7,232 bases of DNA from an uncultured Angelakisella sp. (GCA_910585535.1 CAJUFK010000146.1:1-7232); one strand, 5' to 3'; shown: positions 1-6,061, counted from the first letter of the stretch. The notes: generated by a model not told the origin, from the letters alone. A program made the numbers and translations.

Positions 1-314
1 TGGCCCAGCTGAAACAGCAGGGGCTCATCGATCCTGACATTTTCATCTCCCAGCAAAGCCGCCTGTCGGAGCAGATCCGGGCCGCCAAGCAGGAAAAGGC
101 AAGGCTCCTGGATCGGTCGGAGGATACTGCCCTTCGGGATACCCAAGACCTTCTGGACATCCTGGAATCCGGCCCGGACTTCCTGGACGCCTTCGACCGG
201 GATTTGTTCGGAGAATTGGTGGAGCGGGTCATCGTGGAAAGCAGTGAAAGGGTCCGATTCCGGCTGAAAAACGGTCTGGAGCTGGCAGAGAGCATTGAAA
301 GGACGGTGAGATAA
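1..314 (+). CDS. Large serine recombinase, C-terminal fragment (cut by window edge)
   Basis: The reading frame is open from base 3 to TAA at 312-314 and gives the last 103 residues of a protein that begins outside the window. The visible part has a heptad-rich helical stretch (about residues 13-40, e.g. QQSRLSEQIRAAKQEKARLL) followed by FGELVERVIVESSERVRFRLKNGLEL. That arrangement is the usual C-terminal end of clostridial large serine recombinases, where a coiled coil is followed by a short beta-rich tail. The catalytic and zinc-ribbon domains would lie upstream and cannot be assessed. The next recombinase gene begins at the base after this stop, so the two are almost certainly co-transcribed and translationally coupled. 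The role, site-specific excision or integration of a mobile element, is inferred from the family and the neighbours. Confidence 0.8.
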   Translation, partial: AQLKQQGLIDPDIFISQQSRLSEQIRAAKQEKARLLDRSEDTALRDTQDLLDILESGPDFLDAFDRDLFGELVERVIVESSERVRFRLKNGLELAESIERTVR

Positions 315-1067
315 GTGGGCAACCGAAAGCTCCCCTTCGGCTACCGGATGAAACAGGGTCAAGCAGTTATCCACCCCCAGGAAGCAGAGGTCGTGACCGC
401 CATCTTCCGGCAGTACGCCACAGGGGCCAGCTACCTGGATATTGTGGCCCTTCTCAAAGATCAGCCGGTGCCCTATGATACCGGGCGGCTGTGGAGTAAG
501 AGCATGGTGGCCCGTATCCTGGCGGACCGGCGGTACACAGGGATAGAAGGGTTTCCTGCCATCCTGGACGAAGAAACCTACCAGCAGGCTGCCCGGAAAC
601 GCACCGCCAAACAGAAACCCATCCAGCAGACAGAAGCTCAGAAGGTTCTCCGTCGGCTAAGTGGCCAGAAGGTACGTAAAACAGCGGAGGCCCAGGTGCT
701 GGTCCTGCTGAACACCTTGATCCAAAGCCCGGACCTTATCCAGCAGCCATTGGAATCAGCCGGTCCCCAAGGGGTGGCTGCAGGGTTAGAAAGGGAGCTG
801 GAGACCCTGCTGGAAAACCAGCCCATAGACGAGGATGCGGCCCGGGATCTCGTCCGGCAGATCGCCGCCACGCAATATGCCGCCATCCCCAATGAAGAAT
901 ATGAGACCCTGCGGCTCCGGCGCGTTTTCTCCCAGGCAGGACCCATGGAGGAACTGGACGCCGCCCTGCTGAAAAGCACCGTATCCCATATCCAGTTGAC
1001 CTATGGCGGGATCACCAGCATCCAGCTAAAAAACGGACAGATCATAGAAAGGAGACCAGCCCCATGA
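315..1067 (+). CDS. Serine recombinase-like protein lacking the catalytic resolvase domain
   Basis: This is a 250-aa protein starting with GTG immediately after the previous stop (TAA then GTG); a GAAAGGA-like site lies about 12 nt upstream. Residues 5-90 (KLPFGYRMKQG, HPQEAEVVTAIFRQYATGASYLDIVALL, WSKSMVARILADRRYTG) match the 'Recombinase' DNA-binding domain that normally follows the resolvase domain. The N-terminal catalytic domain with the active-site serine is absent, and no CxxC zinc ribbon is seen. The C-terminal half is helical and ends in ISSIQLKNGQIIE-like beta sequence, as in full-length relatives. The stop overlaps the next start (ATGA). It may be an accessory subunit that helps the two catalytic recombinases recognise DNA; the alternative is a truncated relic. 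The intact, tightly coupled frame favours a functional gene. Confidence 0.8.
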   Translation: MGNRKLPFGYRMKQGQAVIHPQEAEVVTAIFRQYATGASYLDIVALLKDQPVPYDTGRLWSKSMVARILADRRYTGIEGFPAILDEETYQQAARKRTAKQKPIQQTEAQKVLRRLSGQKVRKTAEAQVLVLLNTLIQSPDLIQQPLESAGPQGVAAGLERELETLLENQPIDEDAARDLVRQIAATQYAAIPNEEYETLRLRRVFSQAGPMEELDAALLKSTVSHIQLTYGGITSIQLKNGQIIERRPAP

Positions 1068-2674
1068 CCGAAACCAATGTCATCGTCATCCCTGCAAAAG
1101 CTCAAATGGCCCAGCAGGTCAAGCGGCAGCTTCGGGTGGCCGCCTACTGCCGGGTATCCACCGATGATGAGGAGCAGCTCACCAGCTACGAAGCCCAACA
1201 GACCTTCTACACCGATAAGATCATGGAGAACCCCGATTGGACCATGGCGGGCATCTTTGCCGACGAGGGCATCACCGGGACCTCCGCCCGGAAGCGTCCG
1301 GAGTTCCTGCGGATGATCCGCCAGTGCAGGCAAAAGAAGATCGACCTTATCCTTACCAAATCCATCTCCCGGTTCGCCCGGAATACCGTGGACTGCTTGG
1401 GATACATCCGGGCCCTTCGGGAACTGGGCATCGCGGTCATCTTCGAGAAGGAGAACATCAACACCCTGGAGACGGACAGTGAAATGCTCATCACCCTGCT
1501 GGGGGCCTTCGCTCAGGCGGAAAGCGAATCCATCTCCGCCAATGTCCGCTGGGGTATCCGCCAGGCCATGCGGGAGGGCAAAGCAAACATCAACTACAAA
1601 TACCTGTACGCCTACGAAAAGGGAGAGGATGGCAGGCCCCGTATCATCCCGGACCAGGCGGAGGTGGTAAAGAGTATCTATGACCGCTTCCTGGCCGGGG
1701 CAAGCCTGCGGCAGCTGAAGGAGTGGCTGGAGTCGGAGGGTATCCCCAATGTGGCGGGGAAAAATGAGTGGACCATTTCCGCCATCCGCAGTATCCTCAC
1801 CAGCGAAAAATACTGCGGTGATGTGCTGCTGCAAAAGACCTTCATCAGCGACTGCATCAGCAAAAAGGCGGTAAAGAATACAGGCCAGCTGCCCAAGTAT
1901 CTCATCCAGGACCACCATCCCGCCATTGTGGAGCGAAAAGTCTACGACGCAGTCCAGGCGGAGTTGGCGAGGCGCAAAGCGGCAAAAAGCCCCACCAAGG
2001 TGGCCTCCACCGGCCTTACCTCCTATGCCAGCAAGTACGCCCTCTCGGAGCGGCTGGTCTGCGGGGAGTGTGGGACTCTCTACCGCCGATGCACTTGGCG
2101 AAAGAACGGAAAGACCCGTGTGGTCTGGCGGTGTGTGAGTCGCCTGGACTACGGCAAACGGTACTGCCACAACTCCCCCACCCTGGACGAGGAACCCCTC
2201 CAGAGGGCCATCCTGGCGGCGGTAAACGAGGCCATGAGCCAGAAGGATACGCTAACACGGAAGATCGCCAGAGCCATGGACATGGAGCTATCCCCTGTCT
2301 CCGGTGAGGATATGAGCCTTGCCGACATTGAGAAAAGGCTGAAGGAAATCGACCAGGAGGTGGAACAACTGCTCCCGAAAGCTGTCAGCGAAGGAGAGGA
2401 AGCCTGCCGGGAGCGGCTGAAGGACCTTCTGGGGGAAACCACCGCCCTCAAAGGGAAAAGGGCTTTCCTCCAAGAGCAGAGGGAAAAAGACTCTGCTGCT
2501 GCCAGGCGAATAGATGCGGTAGCCGCTGCCATGGAGCAGCTTCCGGCAGAACTCACCCAGTGGGAGGAGAGCGCCATCCGCCAGCTGGTGGATACGGTAA
2601 AGGTACTTTCCAAGGATCGGATCCTCGTCTGCCTGCGGTGCGGGGCACAAATCGAGCAGGAGATCGAGGCATAA
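1064..2674 (+). CDS. Large serine recombinase (site-specific recombinase, resolvase family)
   Basis: This 536-aa protein is complete for its family. Residues 24-160 form the resolvase catalytic domain: RVAAYCRVSTDDEEQ with the expected nucleophile Ser32, then LTKSISRFARNTVDCL and GAFAQAESESISANVRWG. The Recombinase domain follows at about 170-290 (EAEVVKSIYDRFLAGASLRQL, WTISAIRSILTSEKYCGDVLLQKTF across its length). A zinc ribbon starts at C333-GE-C336 with a distal C...C pair, and a charged coiled coil spans about 419-480. AGGAG lies about 9 nt before the ATG, which overlaps the preceding stop. Proteins of this type cut and rejoin DNA through a phosphoserine link to move integrative elements. 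As the last gene of the triad and the only complete catalytic one in view, it is probably a main recombinase. The att sites are not identifiable here. Confidence 0.93.
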   Translation: MTETNVIVIPAKAQMAQQVKRQLRVAAYCRVSTDDEEQLTSYEAQQTFYTDKIMENPDWTMAGIFADEGITGTSARKRPEFLRMIRQCRQKKIDLILTKSISRFARNTVDCLGYIRALRELGIAVIFEKENINTLETDSEMLITLLGAFAQAESESISANVRWGIRQAMREGKANINYKYLYAYEKGEDGRPRIIPDQAEVVKSIYDRFLAGASLRQLKEWLESEGIPNVAGKNEWTISAIRSILTSEKYCGDVLLQKTFISDCISKKAVKNTGQLPKYLIQDHHPAIVERKVYDAVQAELARRKAAKSPTKVASTGLTSYASKYALSERLVCGECGTLYRRCTWRKNGKTRVVWRCVSRLDYGKRYCHNSPTLDEEPLQRAILAAVNEAMSQKDTLTRKIARAMDMELSPVSGEDMSLADIEKRLKEIDQEVEQLLPKAVSEGEEACRERLKDLLGETTALKGKRAFLQEQREKDSAAARRIDAVAAAMEQLPAELTQWEESAIRQLVDTVKVLSKDRILVCLRCGAQIEQEIEA

Positions 2675-2689
2675 GCGATAGGTCAAAGC

Positions 2690-2720
2690 AAAGGACAGCA
2701 GCCGAAACTGCTGCCCTTTT
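2690..2720 (+). terminator. Rho-independent terminator of the recombinase operon
   Basis: AAAGG-A-CAGCAG pairs with CTGCTG-C-CCTTT across a CCGAAA loop, with one A/C mismatch inside the stem, and the run continues into TTTTC. It lies 16 bases after the stop of the third recombinase and before the ribosome binding site of the next gene, so it would separate the recombinase operon from the DUF1016 gene. Confidence 0.65.
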
Positions 2721-2771
2721 CTTTGCCTTATCCCCCCAAATAGGGCAGTAAGCCCGGAAAGGAGAAGCTAT

Positions 2772-3749
2772 ATGAATATTCGGAAGAACATTGATTACAG
2801 CGAACTTTACGCCGGAATCGATAAGGCTCTCGCTGCCAACCTTTCCCAGATGGAACTGTATCTGGAACTGGGCAGGCTGGTAAGCGGCAGGCCTGAGAGA
2901 GGGGCCGCTGTAATGGCGGCGGAGCATATCGCCGCCAACTATCCCAACCGGACCGGCTTCTCCCCTCGCAACCTGCGCCGGATGCGGGACTTTTACCGGA
3001 TGTACGAGAGCCGCCCGGAGGTCCTCGCCCAAGCCATGAAGATCGGCTGGACACAGAACATTGTTATCCTGGAGGCTGACCTGGATATGGAGGCCCGGTG
3101 CTGGTATCTCCAGGCGGTTCGGCGGTTTGGGTGGTCTAAGGCGGAGCTGGCAAAACAAATCATCGCCAGAACGCATCTGGAAGAAGGTCAGGATCTGTGC
3201 TATACTGATAGCGACGATTTCACACAGGAGATGGCGGAGAATGACAAGGATACTGTTTGTCAGCAGTCAGAGCAGCTGCCGGAACCGGATCGCTGGAGCG
3301 GTGATAACAAAGCTGGCGAGGGATCTGGGGATGGAGGAACGGCTGCAGATCAACTTAGCGGCTGTAGGCGAAATGTCAGGGGTGTTGTTGGACATATCCC
3401 TCCAAAAGCTGTTGGAAGAGCGGGGCATCGAGCGCCCCTTGGAAACGCTGCCGTTGCTCCAAAACCGGGACTACGACCAGTACGATCTGCTTATCGGGAT
3501 GGACCGGCGGGATCTGCGGGAGATGTACCATACCTGCGGCGGGGATTTTTCGGACAAGATGTCCCTGCTCTTGGACCGCACCAGCCATCCGGGCGATGTG
3601 TTGGAGCTGCAGGAGGTAACGGACCTGCCGCCGGTTTTGGAGCAGATCCGGGAGGGATGCCTGGGATTGTTGGAGCAGTTGCAAAAATTGTAATCCCTTG
3701 CTATAATAGGCCATGGACAAAATTGGCAGATGATACGTACTGGTGCTGA
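2772..3749 (+). CDS. DUF1016 (YhcG N-terminal domain-like) protein with an out-of-frame tail
   Basis: Only about the first 155 residues look like real protein. They include MNIRKNIDYSELYAGIDKAL, QMELYLELGRLVSGRPERGAAV, FSPRNLRRMRDFYRMYES, IGWTQNIVILEADLDMEARCWYLQAVRRFGWSKAELAKQI and CYTDSDD. This matches the N-terminal winged-helix part of DUF1016/YhcG proteins. The PDDEXK-like C-terminal nuclease domain of full YhcG is missing, so nuclease activity is not expected. GGAG ends 7 nt before the ATG. From residue 157 onward (base 3240) the frame is out of register over the LMW-PTP gene, and the tail is Gly/Pro/Ala/Arg-rich (e.g. GHRAPLGNAAVAPKPG) with no recognisable domain. Either the gene has lost an original stop near 3240 or the two frames truly overlap for 453 nt. 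The function of short DUF1016 proteins is unknown; a DNA-binding role is inference. Confidence 0.7.
   Translation: MNIRKNIDYSELYAGIDKALAANLSQMELYLELGRLVSGRPERGAAVMAAEHIAANYPNRTGFSPRNLRRMRDFYRMYESRPEVLAQAMKIGWTQNIVILEADLDMEARCWYLQAVRRFGWSKAELAKQIIARTHLEEGQDLCYTDSDDFTQEMAENDKDTVCQQSEQLPEPDRWSGDNKAGEGSGDGGTAADQLSGCRRNVRGVVGHIPPKAVGRAGHRAPLGNAAVAPKPGLRPVRSAYRDGPAGSAGDVPYLRRGFFGQDVPALGPHQPSGRCVGAAGGNGPAAGFGADPGGMPGIVGAVAKIVIPCYNRPWTKLADDTYWC
3241..3693 (+). CDS. LMW protein tyrosine phosphatase homologue with a mutated active site (candidate pseudophosphatase)
   Basis: This 150-aa frame has the normal length for a bacterial low-molecular-weight tyrosine phosphatase. It begins MTRILFVSSQSSCRNRIAG where active relatives have LFVCxGNICRSPMAE. 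The CX5R nucleophile is Ser8 instead of Cys; the second P-loop Cys (Cys13) and Arg14 remain. The middle aligns well (LQKLLEERGIE, NRDYDQYDLLIGMDRRDLREM, CGGDFSDKMSLLLDRTSHPGDV). The D-P-[WY]-Y general-acid motif expected after PGDV is replaced, with the same spacing, by LELQEVTDL (residues 121-129), and the ending IREGCLGLLEQL is family-like. The ATG at 3241 has GGAG 10 nt upstream. The frame is free of stops and lies entirely inside the long DUF1016 frame, in another register. Loss of both catalytic motifs with the scaffold kept suggests phospho-ligand binding or regulation rather than dephosphorylation. The alternative is a recently decaying gene. Confidence 0.82.
   Translation: MTRILFVSSQSSCRNRIAGAVITKLARDLGMEERLQINLAAVGEMSGVLLDISLQKLLEERGIERPLETLPLLQNRDYDQYDLLIGMDRRDLREMYHTCGGDFSDKMSLLLDRTSHPGDVLELQEVTDLPPVLEQIREGCLGLLEQLQKL
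3679..3707 (+). promoter_or_regulatory. Sigma-70-type promoter leading into a gene-free region
   Basis: TTGCAA (3679-3684) and a perfect TATAAT (3702-3707) are separated by exactly 17 nt. The -35 lies inside the last codons of the phosphatase homologue. The nearest downstream ATG (3712) opens only six codons, so the transcript, if real, has no obvious coding product before the tandem repeats. Confidence 0.5.
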
Positions 3750-3959
3750 AGCCAGAGCTGTTCTCAAGAAAAAATAGAAAACCCCAACAGCTTTTATGAG
3801 GATCCAGAAATTTTTGCTGAGTTCCTTCATAAATGAACATATGTTATTTGTGCATGATTGATGTAAAGCAGCAAGACAAGCCGGTTTATGGGTGTGAGGG
3901 TGGTGGCATCTAAAGTGTTGAGATGTGACACGGCGCAGCCGCCGAGGCACACCCTACCC

Positions 3960-3981
3960 GCCCCCCTCAAAAGAGGGGGGC
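3960..3981 (+). terminator. Perfect 9-bp GC hairpin in repeat copy 1 (terminator-like)
   Basis: GCCCCCCTC (3960-3968) and GAGGGGGGC (3973-3981) flank an AAAA loop and are followed by TTTCCCTTT. The short T run makes it a plausible but not strong rho-independent terminator for rightward transcription. In the opposite direction it lacks a U tract. Confidence 0.45.
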
Positions 3982-4077
3982 TTTCCCTTTGTGTAAAATC
4001 CCAGTGACTGCCTGGAGTCTTAAGCATCCAAAGTGTTTTACCCTGACACGGCGCAGCCGCCGAGGCACACCCTACCC

Positions 4078-4099
4078 GCCCCCCTCAAAAGAGGGGGGC
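4078..4099 (+). terminator. Perfect 9-bp GC hairpin in repeat copy 2 (terminator-like)
   Basis: The same stem and AAAA loop as in the first repeat copy, with a 3' flank of TTACCTTTG that is even poorer in T. It is more likely a structural part of the repeat than an independent terminator. Confidence 0.35.
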
Positions 4100-4231
4100 T
4101 TACCTTTGTGTAGAATCCCAGTGACTGCCTGGAGGCCCAGGCATCCAAAGCGTTTTGCATTGACATTTTGGGGACATTGGAGCATTCAGATCCGTTCTTT
4201 AGAGGAGAAGGATTTGAGGCTCCTTTTCCTT

Positions 4232-5482
4232 TTATTCCGGCGATGTGGAAGGCTCCAGGGCCAAGCAGCCCGCAATCGTAGCGGCGGAAGCCTGCTTGCT
4301 GCTCATATCCAGGTGAGCGTAGATATTCGCTGTGGTTGCAAAATTGCTATGCCCTAACCAAAGCTGGATCTCCTTGAGACTGATACCGTTGGCCAACAGC
4401 AGACTTGCACAGCTGTGCCTGAGATCATGGAACCGGATATAGGGCAGGTCCAGCCTTTTGATTTTCTCGCTGAATCCGCGGCTTACTCTATCCGGAAAGA
4501 GAAGATTTCCCATATCATCCACACAGATGTATTCCAGAAAGTCCGTGTTGTACTGCTTTTTGCAAGCCTTCTGATTTCGCTTCTGTTTGTCTCGCGCCTG
4601 CAGTAGCATCCGTTTGACCTGGGGGATCAGTGGAAGGGAGCGGAAACTGGATTTATTTTTTGTCCGATTCTTCAGGATCAGCTGTGTCTTTCCATCGATT
4701 TTTGCTCTGGAAACGGTGTGGCTGACTGTAATGGTGTTGTTTTTGAAATCAATCGCGCTCCACTTCAGCCCCAGCACTTCACTGCGGCGAAAGCCGTAGA
4801 AAGCGGCAAGCGTGACAGGAAGTTCAATCGAGCTACCTTTGAAAGCCTCCAGCATGATAGCCAACTGCTGTGCATCGTAATAGTTGGACACAAAGTTGTC
4901 GATTTTTGGGCGAGTGACATCTGCCGCCGGATTGTAAGGGATCAGCTTGTACTTTTTTACTGCATCGGCCAGGCTTTTTCGGATGTTTGCGTGGTAGTGC
5001 AGGATGGTGTTCCCGCTATCCCCCTTCTGCTTTAAGCTGCTGTAAAAATTCTGAATGTCCATCGTTGTCAGCTTATCCAGGGGGATCAGCCGCTCCTCAA
5101 AGTAAGGCGCTATTGCGTGTACGATTACCCCATAATAGGCAGCGTAGGTCGTTTCCTCCCAGGTCGTGCGGTTTGCTTGAAGCCAGTATAAAATATACTG
5201 GGAAAACAGCATACTGCTCCGCAAATCCCCAGCAGCAACGACCGGCAGGTAATCCTGGTCACTTTTACCTGCTTTCGGACGTGGCGGAAGGATTCCCTTC
5301 GTTGCCTCCCTTCTGGCCTTCTGCAGCATTTTGTTGGCCTGCGTCTTGTTCCCCTTCACTTTAAGACCGGTGGGAAACCAAACCGGCTTTTTCTTTCCTG
5401 TTACCGGATCGGGTAGAGACAAAACCATATAGTAAAGGTCGTGCTGTGTACATAAGTGGCCTGCGACTAACTTGTTAGCCAT
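4232..5482 (-). CDS. int: Tyrosine site-specific integrase (phage/ICE type)
   Basis: This 416-aa protein is close to the length of Tn916-type integrases. Residues 1-60 are an arm-binding-like N-terminus (DLYYMVLSLPDPVTGKKKPVWFPTGLK). A core-binding SAM-like domain follows at about 95-190 (YILYWLQANRTTWEETTYAAYYGVI, LTTMDIQNFYSSLKQKG). The catalytic domain carries the full tyrosine-recombinase set: Arg232 in YGFRRSEVLGL, His352 and Arg355 in HDLRHS, His378 in LGHS, and the nucleophile Tyr388 in NIYAHLD. AAAGGAG ends 7 nt before the ATG, and a good promoter lies about 45 nt upstream. No excisionase gene precedes it. The enzyme should integrate and excise the element that carries the regulator and ParM/ParR-like genes to its right. 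It faces the serine-recombinase operon tail to tail. Confidence 0.95.
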   Translation of the reverse strand: MANKLVAGHLCTQHDLYYMVLSLPDPVTGKKKPVWFPTGLKVKGNKTQANKMLQKARREATKGILPPRPKAGKSDQDYLPVVAAGDLRSSMLFSQYILYWLQANRTTWEETTYAAYYGVIVHAIAPYFEERLIPLDKLTTMDIQNFYSSLKQKGDSGNTILHYHANIRKSLADAVKKYKLIPYNPAADVTRPKIDNFVSNYYDAQQLAIMLEAFKGSSIELPVTLAAFYGFRRSEVLGLKWSAIDFKNNTITVSHTVSRAKIDGKTQLILKNRTKNKSSFRSLPLIPQVKRMLLQARDKQKRNQKACKKQYNTDFLEYICVDDMGNLLFPDRVSRGFSEKIKRLDLPYIRFHDLRHSCASLLLANGISLKEIQLWLGHSNFATTANIYAHLDMSSKQASAATIAGCLALEPSTSPE

Positions 5483-5527
5483 AAAATAACTCCTTTCTTT
5501 CCAGGCCGCTATGAAATTGACACTTCT

Positions 5528-5556
5528 ATTTTATCGAAACGGCCCCCTGCTTTCAA
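5528..5556 (-). promoter_or_regulatory. Integrase promoter
   Basis: On the minus strand TTGAAA (5556-5551) and TAAAAT (5533-5528) are 17 nt apart, which is near-consensus for sigma-70. Transcription would begin near 5521 and give a leader of about 40 nt ending in the AAAGGAG ribosome binding site of the integrase. Confidence 0.75.
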
Positions 5557-5580
5557 GTGGAACACCCCCTTCTTTTTCCG

Positions 5581-5638
5581 GCATACCGCATTTTTGAAGG
5601 TATGCGATGATATGACACTTAGGAATCCTACCTCATCG
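5581..5638. repeat. Nested inverted repeats just upstream of the integrase promoter
   Basis: GCATACC (5581-5587) pairs with GGTATGC (5599-5605) across an 11-nt loop. Next to it, CGATGA (5605-5610) and TCATCG (5633-5638) enclose the palindrome TAGGA-A-TCCTA (5620-5630). Their place directly upstream of the -35 box suggests operator or integrase/accessory-protein binding sites. That role is inference. Confidence 0.55.
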
Positions 5639-5832
5639 GAGCCATCCCCGTCCGGCCTGGCGTGACCATTAGGCGGGTTGTCACCGGTCTCCTGTCCGCT
5701 CGCTGAAAAGGTCCTGGCAGACAGAAAAACCAGGTAGGCCCCAAAGCAGATGGTATTTAGCTGTCAAGGTGCAGGAGGGGAAAATTACCCTCTCGCTAAG
5801 TAATCAACCAGGTGGGCTCTGAAAACTGACAG

Positions 5833-5871
5833 AAAAAAGGGGCAGCCGAAAAAATTTTTCTCGACCGCCCC
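5833..5871 (-). terminator. Rho-independent terminator after the HTH pseudogene
   Basis: On the minus strand GGGGCGGTCGAGAAAAA pairs with TTTTTTCGGCTGCCCC, allowing three G-U wobbles, and is followed by six T. It lies directly after the stop of the HTH gene, so it ends the small-ORF/sigma-like/HTH operon before the integrase promoter region. Confidence 0.8.
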
Positions 5872-5876
5872 CACAC

Positions 5877-6061
5877 TCAGATGTGAAAATGCCGGATACA
5901 GGCCAGCAGGGTATCGTAAAGGTTCTGCATCAAGTCCTCGTCAAAGGTTCCCTCAATGCTGCTTTCCTTGACGATCAGCCCCGGTAGAGCTCCAGGATCA
6001 CCCGGAGCGCATCTTTATCCCCCAGCTGAGCCTTCATCAAAAGCCGCTTAAAGCCTTTCAT
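5877..6061 (-). pseudogene. Tn916-type helix-turn-helix conjugative-element protein, frameshifted
   Basis: From ATG at 6061 the frame reads MKGFKRLLMKAQLGDKDALRVILELYRG and then hits TGA after a short G run (CCGGGGCTGATC, near 5981-5983). Adding one base to the G run restores LIVKESSIEGTFDEDLMQNLYDTLLACIRHFHI, ending at TGA 5877-5879 for 61 residues in total. The restored protein matches the short HTH proteins of Tn916-like elements (pattern GDKxA...MYxPLIxKxSxxxGxFDEDLYQEL...CIRxFxI). The start overlaps the end of the sigma-like gene by 14 nt, so the two were translationally coupled. The family is thought to be a regulatory DNA-binding protein of conjugative elements. The break could be a true mutation, a sequencing error in the homopolymer, or programmed slippage, which I consider least likely. 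Confidence 0.8.

Larger units (their letters stand above)
3906..4165. repeat. Tandem ~118-bp repeat, about 2.2 copies, each full copy with a GC-rich hairpin
   Basis: Copies start with GCATCYAAAGTG at 3906, 4024 and 4141 (periods of 118 and 117 bases); the third stops after about 25 bases. Bases 3926-3983 and 4044-4101 are identical over 58 bp, including ACGGCGCAGCCGCCGAGG and a perfect stem. The flanks (CCCAGTGACTGCCTGGAG) are also conserved. The block lies between two oppositely oriented gene sets. It resembles intergenic repeats of high-GC Clostridia; that comparison is from memory, not from a search. Confidence 0.88.
3694..4231. other. Intergenic region between the two converging modules
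   Basis: These 538 bases hold no convincing gene. From left to right there is a -10 box (3702-3707), AT-richer sequence to about 3905 with a small palindrome TTCAT-AA-ATGAA near 3827-3838, then the ~118-bp tandem repeats to about 4165. Last comes a weak stem GGAGAAGG/CCTTTTCC (4204-4229) just beyond the integrase stop. Because integrase genes of this class often sit at one end of their element, the element boundary (att site) could be here, but no duplicated core sequence can be seen within the window. Confidence 0.6.
5483..5876. other. Noncoding, dyad-rich region upstream of the integrase
   Basis: No ORF of useful length with a ribosome binding site is present on either strand, and minus-strand starts here stop within about 13 codons. 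The region carries the integrase leader and promoter, the nested repeats at 5581-5638, and further inverted pairs: GTGAC/GTCAC (5662-5666, 5680-5684), CCTGG/CCAGG (5713-5717, 5730-5734) and CTGTCA/TGACAG (5761-5766, 5827-5832). The terminator of the upstream operon closes it. Candidate roles are recombination accessory sites, an operator region, a structured RNA or an origin of transfer; nothing in the sequence decides between them. Confidence 0.6.

Noticed and set aside
1001..2170. Long minus-strand ORF of 389 codons
   Set aside because: It lies wholly antisense to the third serine recombinase and the end of the second, has no recognisable domain, and arises from high-GC codon use.
2553..3176. 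Minus-strand ORF of 207 codons
   Set aside because: It is antisense to the end of the recombinase, the terminator and the DUF1016 domain, and has no family signal.
3712..3732. ATG right after the TATAAT box as a gene start
   Set aside because: It opens only MDKIGR before TGA and would be almost leaderless. A decayed gene is possible but not supported well enough to annotate.
3906..4165. CRISPR array
   Set aside because: The ~118-bp units are nearly identical along most of their length, with no short repeat/variable spacer pattern and no cas genes nearby.
4204..4229. Integrase terminator (GGAGAAGG/CCTTTTCC stem)
   Set aside because: The stem has a mismatch and a 10-nt loop, and no U tract follows in the integrase direction, so it is too weak to call.
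3989..4357. Plus-strand ORF of 122 codons across the repeats
   Set aside because: It translates the tandem repeat (PPPSKEGGLPLCRIPVTAW twice) and then the antisense of the integrase, with no good ribosome binding site.
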